Shown in pieces: positions 1 through 8,079 of a stretch of DNA of 64,000 bases (its first letter is position 1; each line of letters opens with the position of its first letter). The DNA comes from Cnuibacter physcomitrellae (lineage in GTDB: Bacteria; Actinomycetota; Actinomycetes; Actinomycetales; Microbacteriaceae), in contig NZ_BMHD01000001.1 of the NCBI RefSeq assembly GCF_014640535.1, positions 2,779,474-2,843,473 on the forward strand, in the 5' to 3' direction. The notes beneath the pieces are model-generated. The model had not been told where the DNA came from. It saw only the letters and a list, made by a program, of their open reading frames with translations, and did not search any database. Both the position numbers and the translations under genes were made by a program.

Positions 1-930
1 AGGGGGACGCCCGGGAGCTTCGACTTCACGGACCTGGCTCCGGGCCTCTATCGAGTGGTCGTCACCGCCTACGGCCCCGGCGGCGACGCCGCGGTGACCG
101 GGTATGGATTCGTCATCCCGGACACGGTCAGTGCGCCCCTCATCGATGCGGTCGACGCCGGGTGGTCGGGAGTCACCCTGAGCGTGAGGAACGTCAACGA
201 CGCGATCCCGGCCCAGCCCGGACCGACGGAGAGGGCCTCGATCAGCTACCGGCTCATCCTGGACGACGGGGTGGACGTCTACGAGACCGCGAGCTCGGCG
301 ATCGACGGCACCATCGGCTACGCCAACGGTCTGAAGCCAGACACGACGTACACGGCGACTCTGACGGTCAGCTACTTCAGCCCCTCAGCCGGATGGTTCG
401 GAACCAGCGAGCCCGCGATCACCACGTTCACGACCCGCACCGGCACGGACCCGGTACCCACGGCACCGCGGGCGCCGCTGCCCGAGAACCTCACGGAGGA
501 GCTCCGAGGGGGGATCGGCGTCCCCCCGTCCGCCGTGGCGGGAGGAACCGTCACGGTGAACGTCGGCGAGCTGGCCGCGCCGGGGGAGCCGGTCAACGGC
601 TGGCTGTTCTCCACGCCCACGCCGCTCGGCACCGAGGTGGTGGATGCGGCGGGGAACGTCACGTTCGCCCTCCCGGCGGACATCCCCGCGGGTGCCCACC
701 GGCTCGCCGTCACCGACTCCGAGGACAACCTCCTCGGGTGGAACGACATCCAGGTCGCCGCTGCGGCGTCCGGGACGAGCCCGGCAGGCCCTGCCGGCGA
801 GGAGAAGCCGTCGACGACGCTCGCCGAGACGGGGGCGGAGGTCCCCGTGGCGCTCGCCGGAGCCGCCCTGCTGCTCCTCCTCGCCGGAGGCGTGATCAGG
901 GCCGGTCGAGGTCGAGCGCGTCGGGTGTGA
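1..930 (+). CDS. C-terminal part of a LAXTG-anchored surface protein
   Basis: The frame is open from the first base, so the gene begins upstream of the window; the GTG at 55 is internal. The 309 visible residues hold a fibronectin type III-like stretch (threonine/serine-rich beta strands, 'LKPDTTYTATLTV'), a second Ig-like region near 'VPPSAVAGGTVTVNVGEL', then a Pro/Gly/Ser linker. The C-terminus has a cell-wall sorting signal: LAETG (nt 820-834), a hydrophobic helix of alanines and leucines, and an Arg-rich tail. LAXTG is the motif used by class E sortases in high-GC actinobacteria, so the protein should be covalently attached to peptidoglycan outside the cell. Its ligand is unknown. It ends convergently with the regulator gene at 961, with a 30-base gap. 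Confidence 0.85.
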   Translation, partial: RGTPGSFDFTDLAPGLYRVVVTAYGPGGDAAVTGYGFVIPDTVSAPLIDAVDAGWSGVTLSVRNVNDAIPAQPGPTERASISYRLILDDGVDVYETASSAIDGTIGYANGLKPDTTYTATLTVSYFSPSAGWFGTSEPAITTFTTRTGTDPVPTAPRAPLPENLTEELRGGIGVPPSAVAGGTVTVNVGELAAPGEPVNGWLFSTPTPLGTEVVDAAGNVTFALPADIPAGAHRLAVTDSEDNLLGWNDIQVAAAASGTSPAGPAGEEKPSTTLAETGAEVPVALAGAALLLLLAGGVIRAGRGRARRV

Positions 931-960
931 GCCCGGTCGTCGCGGCGGCGATCGTCCTGA

Positions 961-1641
961 CTAGGAGCCGGGGTGCTCGCCGCCGTGGCGCGCGGCGATG
1001 AACGCGTCCATCGTGCGCCAGCGGTGGCGGCGGGCGGCGAGCTCGATGTCGAGCGGATCGGCGCCGTCGCGGATGAGGTCGAGGATCTCGACGTGCTCGT
1101 CGACGGAGTGGGTCGCGCGTCCGGGCACGAACGCGAACGTCGAGTCGCGGATCCCGGCGAGCCGCCCCCAGCCCCGGTGCACGAGGTCGAGGACGTGCGG
1201 GTTGGGGCACGGCTCGTAGAGCACCGAGTGGAACTCCTGGTTGAGGCGGGTGAACTCGTGCGGATCTAAGTCGTCGAGGAGGGCGTGCATCCGCTCGTTC
1301 ACCGCCGAGGCCCGATCGAGGTCGGCCGGGTGCAGCAGGGGGCTCGACAGCGCCGTGGCGAGGCCCTCGACGAGTCCGAGGGTCTGCATCGTGTGGACGT
1401 ACTCGCTCTCGTCGATGAGGGCGACGCGCGCCCCCACGTTGCGCTCGAACGAGACGAGCCCCTCCGCCTCGAGGCGGCGGATCGCCTCGCGCACGGGCAC
1501 GACGCTGATGTCGAGGGCGTCGGCGATGGTCTGGAGCACGAGACGGAACCCCGGCTGGTACTCATGGGCGAGGATGCGCTCGCGGATCCAGGCGTACGCC
1601 TGCTCCGACTTGCTGCCCGCGGGCGCCGTCTCGAGGCTCAT
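961..1641 (-). CDS. GntR family (FadR subfamily, FCD domain) transcriptional regulator
   Basis: 226 residues. The N-terminus is a winged helix typical of GntR proteins ('SEQAYAWIRERILAHEYQPGFRLV', then 'ISVVPVREAIRRLEAEGLV'). The C-terminal half is an all-helical FCD ligand domain with the expected histidines of its metal/ligand site ('LNQEFHSVLY', 'HVEILDLIRDG', 'ELAARRHRWRTM'). Such proteins usually repress catabolic genes until an organic acid binds. The ATG overlaps the stop of the FAH-RraA gene by four bases, so the two are co-transcribed and probably translationally coupled. It is the best candidate to bind the 15-mer found at 3186-3200 and 22601-22615. The family call is firm; the effector is unknown. 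Confidence 0.9.
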   Translation of the reverse strand: MSLETAPAGSKSEQAYAWIRERILAHEYQPGFRLVLQTIADALDISVVPVREAIRRLEAEGLVSFERNVGARVALIDESEYVHTMQTLGLVEGLATALSSPLLHPADLDRASAVNERMHALLDDLDPHEFTRLNQEFHSVLYEPCPNPHVLDLVHRGWGRLAGIRDSTFAFVPGRATHSVDEHVEILDLIRDGADPLDIELAARRHRWRTMDAFIAARHGGEHPGS

Positions 1642-3146
1642 CGGCCGCGCTCGCTCTCGTACCGGGCCCGCCACTCGGCGTTCAGGGGGAAGAGCCCGTC
1701 GACGGGGTGGCCCGCCCTCACCTGCTCGGCGATCCAGGCGTCCTCCTCCTCCTGTGCGAGGGCCGCATCCACGACCGTCTCCACCAGGGCAGGGGGGATC
1801 ACGATCACGCCGTCGGAGTCGCCGACGAGGATGTCGCCGGGCAGCACGGTGGTGCCCCCGCACGCGACGGCCACGTCGCCCTCCCAGGGGACGTGCTTGC
1901 GCCCGAGCACGGCAGGGTGCGCTCCGACGGTGTAGACCGGGATGCCGACGGCGGCGACCGCGTCGTAGTCGCGTACGCCGCCGTCGGTGACGATGCCCGC
2001 GGCGCCGTTCGCCTGGGCGCGGAGGGCGAGGATGTCGCCGAGCGTGCCCGATCCGGCCTCGCCGCGCGCCTCGATGACCACCACCTCGTCCGCGCCGACG
2101 GCGTCGAAGACGCGCTTCTGCGCGTTGTAGCCGCCGCCGTGGCTGTCGAAGAGGTCCTCGCGGTTCGGCACGAAGCGGAGGGTCCGGGCCACGCCGACGA
2201 GCTTCTGCTCGGGATGCATCGGGCGGACGCCGTCGATGGTGACGTTGTTCAGCCCGCGCTTGCGCAGCTGCTGGGAGAGCCCGGCCACGGGGGCGCGGAG
2301 CAGCCTCTCCTTGAGGTCGGGATCGAGGGCCGGGGCGGCATCCGCGGGGGTCTCGGGCGCGAAGCCGGCGGCCTCGGCGGAGCCCCAGGCATCCGCCCGC
2401 TGGGCGTCGTCGACGGCCGGCAGTGAACCGAGCGCGGGGTCGAAGCCGCCCGCCCCCGCGACGACCGTGGTCGCGAGGCGGCCGCTGGCGGGTGAGCCGG
2501 GCGCATCCGGCACGTCGACCTCGACCTCGACGGTCTGCCCGGGGACGACGACGCTCGACCCGGCGGGGGTGCCCGCGAGGATGACGTCGCCTGTCTCCAG
2601 GGTGAGGTGCTGGCTGAGGTCGGCCACGATCTGGGCCAGGGGGAAGATCAGGCCCGCGGTCGTGTCGTCCTGCACGAGGGCGCCGTCGACCCAGGTGCGC
2701 AGCCGGATGGCGGCGGGGTCGACGGTGCTCGCGTCGATCAGCGCCGGCCCGATCGGCGTGTAGCCGTCGCGGCCCTTCGATCGGACGTTCGAGCCCTTGT
2801 CGTTCGCCCGGTAGTCGTAGATGCCGAAGTCGTTCGCCGCGGTGATCCAGCCGACGTGACTCCACGCCTCCGCTGCGCTCACCCATCTCGCCGGCTCGCC
2901 GATGACGAGCGCGATCTCGCCTTCGAAGGCGAGCAGCTCGGTGCCGTCGGGCCGCTCGATGGTGCTGCCGTCGGCGGCGACCGAGCTCGACGGCTTGAGG
3001 AAGTAGGACGGCGCGGCGGGGCGTCGGCCGCGCTGGTCGGCCCGCGACGCGTAGCTCAGGTGCACGGCGATGATCTTGCCCGGGCGGACCGGCAACGCGG
3101 CGAAGCGTCCGTCGTCCTGACCTGTGGATGGCATGGCGTCGCTCAT
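1638..3146 (-). CDS. Fused fumarylacetoacetate hydrolase-fold / RraA-type aldolase protein
   Basis: 502 residues holding two enzyme families normally encoded apart. Residues about 20-230 are an FAH-fold domain (2-hydroxyhepta-2,4-diene-1,7-dioate isomerase/HpaG-like), with 'EGEIALVIG' carrying the acidic metal ligands, 'ANDFGIYDYRAND', 'KGRDGYTPIGPAL' and 'TGDVILAGTPAG'. A linker leads to residues about 280-490, an RraA-like domain (4-hydroxy-4-methyl-2-oxoglutarate/4-carboxy-4-hydroxy-2-oxoadipate aldolase family), with 'GVRDYDAVAAVGIPVYTVG' matching its conserved G-G-x-R-D region. The ATG at 3146 follows an AAGGGG Shine-Dalgarno. The pair of activities suits late steps of aromatic meta-cleavage or uronate breakdown: isomerisation or C-C hydrolysis followed by retro-aldol release of pyruvate. 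The actual substrate cannot be read from sequence. Confidence 0.88.
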   Translation of the reverse strand: MSDAMPSTGQDDGRFAALPVRPGKIIAVHLSYASRADQRGRRPAAPSYFLKPSSSVAADGSTIERPDGTELLAFEGEIALVIGEPARWVSAAEAWSHVGWITAANDFGIYDYRANDKGSNVRSKGRDGYTPIGPALIDASTVDPAAIRLRTWVDGALVQDDTTAGLIFPLAQIVADLSQHLTLETGDVILAGTPAGSSVVVPGQTVEVEVDVPDAPGSPASGRLATTVVAGAGGFDPALGSLPAVDDAQRADAWGSAEAAGFAPETPADAAPALDPDLKERLLRAPVAGLSQQLRKRGLNNVTIDGVRPMHPEQKLVGVARTLRFVPNREDLFDSHGGGYNAQKRVFDAVGADEVVVIEARGEAGSGTLGDILALRAQANGAAGIVTDGGVRDYDAVAAVGIPVYTVGAHPAVLGRKHVPWEGDVAVACGGTTVLPGDILVGDSDGVIVIPPALVETVVDAALAQEEEDAWIAEQVRAGHPVDGLFPLNAEWRARYESERGR

Positions 3147-3185
3147 GAGCCCCTTCGCTTCCGGCCGCCGGCGCGACCTCGCTCA

Positions 3186-3200
3186 GATCATATACGATCC
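3186..3200 (-). promoter_or_regulatory. Candidate GntR/FCD operator, copy 1
   Basis: GATCATATACGATCC is an imperfect palindrome (GATC-ATATAC-GATC) about 40 bases upstream of the FAH-RraA start. The identical 15-mer occurs upstream of the MHS transporter at 22601. AT-rich ATCGTATAYGAT-like palindromes suit FCD-type GntR regulators, and one is encoded in this operon. Confidence 0.6.
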
Positions 3201-3272
3201 GGTCCTGTCTGGGCAGGCCCGCGGCGTCTCCAGCGTAGGCCCACCCGCGAAGACCGGGCTCGGCACCCGCCG

Positions 3273-4175
3273 TCAGGGGCGTGTGCCGATGGCGTCGAGC
3301 TCGCGGACGTCGTCCTCCGAGAGGACGGTCGCCGCGCCGGCGATGTTCTCGCGGAGGTGCTCGACGGACGAGGTGCCCGGGATGAGCAGGATGTTCGGCG
3401 AGCGCTGGAGCAACCAGGCCAGCGCCACCGGGAGGGGCGCGGACCCGACGCGCTCCGCCACCGCCGAGAGCGCCTGAGCCTGCAGCGGGCTGAACCCGCC
3501 GAGCGGGAAGAAGGGGATGTACGCGACCCCCTCGGAGGCCAGCCTGTCGATCAGCTCGTCGTCGTTCCGGGTGGCGAGGTTGTAGGCGTTCTGGACGGAG
3601 ACGATCGGCGCGATCGACTGGGCTTCCGCCACCTGCTCGGCTGTGGCGTTGCTGAGGCCCAGATGGCGGATGAGCCCCTGCCGCTGCAGGTCCACGAGCG
3701 TCGCGAAGGCCTCCTCGACCGGCTCGGGGGCGGGGCCGGTGGCGTCGCCCATCCGCAGGTGGACGAGGTCGAGGTGCTCGAGGCCAAGCGTCTCGAGGTT
3801 GTCGTCGATCTGGCGGCGGAGCTCGTCGGGCTTCCGGGCCGTCGGCCAGCCGCCCCGAGCATCCCGGCGCCCGCCCACCTTCGTGGCGATCACGAGATCG
3901 GGTGCGTACGGATGCAGGGCTTCGCGGATCAGTTCGTTGACGATCTTCGGACCGTACGACTCGGAGGTGTCGATGTGGGTGATGCCGCTCTCGACCGCGG
4001 CCCTGAGGACGGCGATCGCTGCGTCGTGGTCCTTCGGCGGCCCCATGACGAAGGGACCGGCGAGCTGCATCGCGCCGTAGCCGAAGCGGGTCAGGCTCCT
4101 GTCGCCGAGCGACCAGAGTCCGCCCGGGAGATCGGTCGTCGTGGTGGGGATCGTCGGTGTCGTGTCGGTGTCCAT
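3273..4175 (-). CDS. Aldo/keto reductase
   Basis: 300 residues, a usual length for the family. The catalytic tetrad can be read in order: Asp and Tyr in 'THIDTSESYGP', Lys in 'VIATKVGG', His in 'LDLVHLRMGD'. The C-terminal NADPH-binding part is also recognisable ('ILLIPGTSSVEHLREN'). It should reduce aldehydes or ketones with NADPH in the cytosol. The ATG at 4175 is preceded by GGAAGGA. It is divergent from the HxlR regulator at 4285 and shares a 109-bp intergenic region containing repeats, so the neighbour probably controls it. HxlR regulators next to reductases often respond to reactive aldehydes or quinones, which is only a suggestion here. Confidence 0.9.
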   Translation of the reverse strand: MDTDTTPTIPTTTTDLPGGLWSLGDRSLTRFGYGAMQLAGPFVMGPPKDHDAAIAVLRAAVESGITHIDTSESYGPKIVNELIREALHPYAPDLVIATKVGGRRDARGGWPTARKPDELRRQIDDNLETLGLEHLDLVHLRMGDATGPAPEPVEEAFATLVDLQRQGLIRHLGLSNATAEQVAEAQSIAPIVSVQNAYNLATRNDDELIDRLASEGVAYIPFFPLGGFSPLQAQALSAVAERVGSAPLPVALAWLLQRSPNILLIPGTSSVEHLRENIAGAATVLSEDDVRELDAIGTRP

Positions 4176-4237
4176 GGGGTGTCCTTCCGGCCGCTCGCGG
4201 ATCGAACGGCCTCCAGTACTCTGCGGCAGGCGCTATC

Positions 4238-4276
4238 CTTTCGGAAGCAGTTACCCGAAAGTGCGTAGATACCCGA
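4238..4276. promoter_or_regulatory. Inverted and direct repeats between AKR and HxlR genes
   Basis: CTTTCGG (4238-4244) and CCGAAAG (4255-4261) form a 7-bp inverted repeat with a 10-nt spacer. TACCCGA occurs at 4252-4258 and again at 4270-4276, an 18-bp period. The position between two divergent genes and beside an HTH gene suggests an HxlR operator. This is inferred from symmetry only. Confidence 0.45.
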
Positions 4277-4284
4277 GGAGTGGG

Positions 4285-4719
4285 ATGGCGACGCTGACGG
4301 CGGCCGAGAAGCGGGCGCAGGCCAAGACCGAGTACGACGCGTTCCTGTCGGCGTGCCCGAGCCATCAGCTGTTGGGCCGGATCGCGGGGAAGTGGGTCAC
4401 CCTCGTGCTGTCCGCCCTCGGCAGCGGCCCCGACTGCGACGGCGAGCCGCGACCGATGCGCTACTCGGAGCTGTCGCGTGTGCTGGCCGGGGTCAGCCCG
4501 AAGATGCTGTCGCAGACGCTGCGCTCGTTGGAGCGCGACGGTCTCGTCGAGCGCACCGTCACGCCGACCGTGCCGGTCACGGTGAGCTACGAGCTCACCG
4601 CCCTCGGGCTCTCGCTCCACTCGACCGTGCGGCAGCTCAAGCTGTGGTCGCAGGATCACCGCGACGAGGTCGCCGCCCGCCAGTCCGCCTACGACGAGGC
4701 GCACCTGCCCGCGTCCTGA
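4285..4719 (+). CDS. HxlR family winged-helix transcriptional regulator
   Basis: 144 residues from the ATG at 4285, which follows GAGGAG; a longer in-frame start at 4141 would run through the divergent promoter and is unlikely. HxlR hallmarks are present: an N-terminal cysteine in 'FLSACPSHQLLGRIAGKWV', the recognition region 'MRYSELSRVLAGVSPKMLSQTLRSLERDGLVERT', and the wing ending 'VTVSYELTALGLSL'. The conserved cysteine is often a redox or electrophile sensor in this family (for example YodB and HypR). It probably regulates the divergent aldo/keto reductase and itself. Confidence 0.88.
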   Translation: MATLTAAEKRAQAKTEYDAFLSACPSHQLLGRIAGKWVTLVLSALGSGPDCDGEPRPMRYSELSRVLAGVSPKMLSQTLRSLERDGLVERTVTPTVPVTVSYELTALGLSLHSTVRQLKLWSQDHRDEVAARQSAYDEAHLPAS

Positions 4720-4862
4720 CGCCCGGCGCAGCAGCACGCCGCTGCCCCCGCGGTGGCGCCGAGTGACGACTTCTCGCCCTCTTCCGGCCGCACGAAGGGC
4801 GGGATCTCGCGACTCGACGAGGGTGCCCGGACGCGACGCGAGTCGCCGGGAGGGGGCCCGCG

Positions 4863-6200
4863 CTACTCCGCGGGCTCGGCCACGAGCCAGCCGCCCGGCG
4901 GGATGATCAGGTCGTCACCCTCGGTGGTCGCCTCGCCCGCGATCGGGACGTGCGGGCCGCCCACGGGGAGCCGCCGCGGCTCCGCAGACGGGTTGAGCGC
5001 GGTGACGACCGCACCGCTCCCGGTGGCCGTGCGGAGCACGATCCACTCGTTCTGCAGCTCGACCACGTCGGTGTGGGCGCTGTGCAGCCACGGATGCCGA
5101 CGGCGCACCGCGACGAGCTGCTCGTGTGCGCGCAGCACGGCGGCGGCCTCCGGGGGCAGCTCGCCGGGAGCGGGCGGCGTCGACGGGAACTCCGGTCGAA
5201 CCGCGTCATCGCCCCCGAGCCGAGCCTCCTTGACGCCGAGGTGCGCGTACTCGTCGCCCGCGTAGACGGACGGCACGCCGGCCACGGTGAACAGCACGGC
5301 GGCCGCGTGCGGCACGAGCTCGGCGCCGACCGCGGAGGCGATCCGCGTGACGTCGTGGTTGCCGATGAACGTCGAGGGGATCGAGTGCTGCAGCAGCTCG
5401 TTGCCGCGCTCCACGGCGTGCGCCAGCTCGAACAGGTTCCGGTCGGACAGCGAGTGCCAGATCCCCTGCCACAGCTCGTACTGGGTGAGGGAGTCGATGG
5501 TGGACTCCACGACGAAGTCGCCGCCGACCCCGTGGATGACCTCGCCGCTGAACCACGCCTCCGGATGCCGTTCGCGCACCCGTGGCAGCACCGCCGCCCA
5601 GAAGGAGGCGGGCACGGCGTAGGCCGCGTCGAGGCGCCAGCCGTCGATCCCGCGATCGAGCCAGTGCGACATGATCTCGACGACGTGGTCGCGCACGGCC
5701 TCCGAGTCGTGGTTCAGCACGACGAGCGCGTCGTGCCCCTCGAAGACCTGGGCCGGCACGGCGTCGCCGGGGTGCCACCCCGGGGCGTCGTCCCAGTCGA
5801 TCCGGAACCGGTCGGCGTACTCCGACTCGGGCCCGCGAGCCTCGACGTCCGCGAACCACGGATGCGCTCGGCTCACGTGGTTGAAGACCCCGTCGAGCAG
5901 CACCCGGATGCCGCGAGCCCTCGCCTCCGCGAGAAGCCGGTCGAGATCGTCGCCGTCACCGAGCCGGGGGTCGACGGTGAAGTGGTCGACGGTGTCGTAC
6001 CCGTGCGACGTCGACGCGAACACCGGACCGAGCTGGAGGCCGTTCAGTCCGAGCTCGATCACATGGTCGAGCCACCCCACGATCCGGTCGAGCCGGTGGG
6101 TCACCTCGCTCGTCGGCGACTCCGGCCGGATCTCCGCGCCGACGAACCCGAGCGGATACACCTGCCACCAGAGCACGTGCTCCGTCCACGCTGCCGTCAT
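4863..6200 (-). CDS. Alpha-amylase family (GH13) glycoside hydrolase
   Basis: 445 residues without a signal peptide, so probably cytosolic. The four GH13 regions are visible: 'LLDGVFNHVS' (region I), 'GWRLDAAYA' with the nucleophile Asp (II), 'WFSGEVIHG' with the acid/base Glu (III) and 'FIGNHDVTR' with the transition-state His-Asp pair (IV). A short beta domain ends the protein ('WIVLRTATGSGAVVTALNPS'). It is shorter than secreted amylases and resembles small intracellular alpha-glucosidase or neopullulanase-like members. Specificity (maltodextrin, trehalose or sucrose type) cannot be fixed. It is a single gene with about 145 bases on its 3' side; that gap holds GCGACTCG/CGAGTCGC arms at 4809-4846 that may form a weak hairpin. 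Confidence 0.88.
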   Translation of the reverse strand: MTAAWTEHVLWWQVYPLGFVGAEIRPESPTSEVTHRLDRIVGWLDHVIELGLNGLQLGPVFASTSHGYDTVDHFTVDPRLGDGDDLDRLLAEARARGIRVLLDGVFNHVSRAHPWFADVEARGPESEYADRFRIDWDDAPGWHPGDAVPAQVFEGHDALVVLNHDSEAVRDHVVEIMSHWLDRGIDGWRLDAAYAVPASFWAAVLPRVRERHPEAWFSGEVIHGVGGDFVVESTIDSLTQYELWQGIWHSLSDRNLFELAHAVERGNELLQHSIPSTFIGNHDVTRIASAVGAELVPHAAAVLFTVAGVPSVYAGDEYAHLGVKEARLGGDDAVRPEFPSTPPAPGELPPEAAAVLRAHEQLVAVRRRHPWLHSAHTDVVELQNEWIVLRTATGSGAVVTALNPSAEPRRLPVGGPHVPIAGEATTEGDDLIIPPGGWLVAEPAE

Positions 6201-6250
6201 CCCCTCACGCTAGCCCGGCGCGCGCCGTGGCGCTCCGATCGAGCCGGCGC

Positions 6251-6460
6251 TCAGAATCCGCTGCCCATGCCCTGGCCGGTGCCGCGCACGTGGTGGCCGA
6301 CCCCGGAGGCCGCCTGCCCGTCGGTGTGGCCGCGTCCAGGGACGTCACGCGGATCGAGGTGCTCGACGTGGTCACGTGCCCGGCGTTGACGCACGGCCAT
6401 GACCGCTCCGATCGCTGCCAGCACAAGGGCGAAGCCGCCCAGGATGAGGAGGAACGTCAT
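6251..6460 (-). CDS. Small single-pass membrane protein
   Basis: 69 residues from an ATG at 6460 preceded by GGGAGC at good spacing; longer in-frame extensions lack such a site. An N-terminal hydrophobic helix ('FLLILGGFALVLAAIGAVMAV') is followed by a basic stop-transfer segment and a Gly/His-rich hydrophilic tail. The predicted topology is one membrane anchor with a cytoplasmic tail. No family is recognised. It is flanked by the GH13 gene and a palindromic repeat. Confidence 0.6.
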   Translation of the reverse strand: MTFLLILGGFALVLAAIGAVMAVRQRRARDHVEHLDPRDVPGRGHTDGQAASGVGHHVRGTGQGMGSGF

Positions 6461-6558
6461 CGGATGCTCCCTTCGTCGTCCCTCCACGCTAGGGGCACAC
6501 GGCGCCCAGCGCCGGCCCTCGGAGGGACTTCGGAGGCGAGGAGAGCGCGCGCGGTGCC

Positions 6559-6619
6559 GCGGATCTGACACTCGTGGTGCCCTCGGAGCCCGTCAGCCCA
6601 CCACGAGTGTCAGATCCGC
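6559..6619. repeat. 61-nt palindromic intergenic repeat, copy 1
   Basis: Two 21-nt arms that are perfect reverse complements (core GGATCTGACACTCGTGGTG) flank a 19-nt centre. The element starts 7 bases beyond the stop codon of the aldehyde dehydrogenase. Copies 2 and 3 are at 20657-20717 and 21085-21145. The stem could serve as a bidirectional terminator. Confidence 0.85.
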
Positions 6620-6625
6620 ACGTCC

Positions 6626-8059
6626 TCACGCCGTCAGCGCGATGTACTTCTCCTCGAGGAACTCGAGGATCCCCTCGCTCGCGCCCTCGCGGCCGAGTCC
6701 GCTCTGCTTCACGCCGCCGAACGGCGCCGCCGGGTCGCTCACCACACCGCGGTTCACCGCGACCATGCCCGACTCGAGCCGACGGGCGACCGCCATCGCC
6801 TCCCGCTCCTCGCCGAAGACGTAGGCCATGAGGCCGAACTCGGTGTCGTTCGCCATCCGGATGGCGTCGTCGACCTCGTCGTACGCCACGACGGCGGTCA
6901 CCGGGCCGAAGATCTCGGTGGCGTTGATCTCGGATCCGTGCCGCACGCCCGTGAGGAGGGTCGCGTCGTAGAAGGCCCCGGTCTCCGAGCTGTGCCCGCC
7001 CGTCACGACGGTGGCGCCCTCCGACACCGCGGAGTCGACGAGTGCGGCGACCTTGTCGCGCTCGCGCACCGACACGAGCGCCCCGAGCTGGTTCAACCGG
7101 TCGAGCCCCGACCCCACCGACACGCTCGAGAGCGCCTCGGCCATCCGTCGCACGAACTCCTCGTGGAGGCTCGAGTGCACGTAGAACCGGTTGGCGGCGG
7201 TGCAGGCCGAGCCGCCGTTGCGCATCTTGGCCAGGAGCGCCTCGGGCACGGTCGTGTCGAGGTCGGCGCCCGGCAGCACGATCACCGGAGCGTTGCCGCC
7301 GAGCTCCATCGACGCGCTCACCACCGTGTCGGCGCAGGCGTGGAGCAGCTCGCGTCCCACCTCCGTCGATCCGGTGAACGAGAGCTTCCGCACCGCCGGA
7401 TGCGCGAGCATCTCGGCGACGAGCGGCCCGGTGGGCACGGGGGTGACGAGGCCCACCACTCCCCGCGGCACGCCCACGCGCTCGAGCACCTCCACCATGT
7501 ACGCGGCGGTGAGCGGCGTCTCGCGGGCGGGTTTCAGGATGACTGCGCAGCCCGCGGCCAGCGCGGGCGCGAGCTTGCGGGTGGCCATGGCCGCGGGGAA
7601 GTTCCACGGAGTGATGAGGAGCGACACCCCGATCGGCTGACGGTCGACGACGATCCGCTTGTCGCCGGCGGGGGAGAGGCGGTAGTCGCCCGGGATGCGC
7701 ACCGCCTCCTCGGCGAACCAGCGGAAGAACTCCTTGGCGTAGTTCGCCTCGCCCATCGCATCCGACCATGACTTGCCGTTCTCGCGCACCATGATCTCGG
7801 CGAACAGCTCGACCTCCTCGGTGAGCAGGTCGTACGCAGCGCGGAGGAGCTCGCTGCGCACGCGCGGCGGGGTGGCCGCCCAGCCCTCCTGCGCGGCGGC
7901 GGCCGCTTCGACAGCGGCGAGGCAGTCGGCGCTCGTCGCGATGGGGAAGTCCGCGATGGTGCTGCCGTCGGCGGGGTCGACGACGGCGAAGGTCCCGCCG
8001 TCACCGCCCTCCCGCCACTCGCCGTCGATGTACAGGGCCGCTCTGAAGGTGTTCGTCAT
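6626..8059 (-). CDS. NAD(P)-dependent aldehyde dehydrogenase, succinate-semialdehyde dehydrogenase type
   Basis: 477 residues from the ATG at 8059 (GGAAGA upstream; a TTG at 8071 is less likely). Family motifs are clear: 'ITPWNFP', the Rossmann-loop 'FTGSTEVGR', the general-base Glu in 'MELGGNAPVIV', the nucleophile Cys in 'GGSACTAANRFYV' and the C-terminal 'PFGGVKQSGLGREG'. Overall it resembles GabD-type semialdehyde dehydrogenases. As the last gene of the seven-gene operon, 20 bases after the Fe-alcohol dehydrogenase, it probably oxidises the aldehyde released by the aldolase or made by the alcohol dehydrogenase. A palindromic repeat right after the stop probably ends the transcript. Confidence 0.92.
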   Translation of the reverse strand: MTNTFRAALYIDGEWREGGDGGTFAVVDPADGSTIADFPIATSADCLAAVEAAAAAQEGWAATPPRVRSELLRAAYDLLTEEVELFAEIMVRENGKSWSDAMGEANYAKEFFRWFAEEAVRIPGDYRLSPAGDKRIVVDRQPIGVSLLITPWNFPAAMATRKLAPALAAGCAVILKPARETPLTAAYMVEVLERVGVPRGVVGLVTPVPTGPLVAEMLAHPAVRKLSFTGSTEVGRELLHACADTVVSASMELGGNAPVIVLPGADLDTTVPEALLAKMRNGGSACTAANRFYVHSSLHEEFVRRMAEALSSVSVGSGLDRLNQLGALVSVRERDKVAALVDSAVSEGATVVTGGHSSETGAFYDATLLTGVRHGSEINATEIFGPVTAVVAYDEVDDAIRMANDTEFGLMAYVFGEEREAMAVARRLESGMVAVNRGVVSDPAAPFGGVKQSGLGREGASEGILEFLEEKYIALTA

Positions 8060-8079
8060 GTCGTCTTCCAAATCGGGGG

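Noticed and set aside
961-4737. A 1258-residue open frame on the minus strand spanning the GntR, FAH-RraA and AKR region
   Set aside because: Only its last 226 residues are a real protein. The rest is Arg/Pro-rich low-complexity text from the wrong frame of good genes, a usual effect of high GC.
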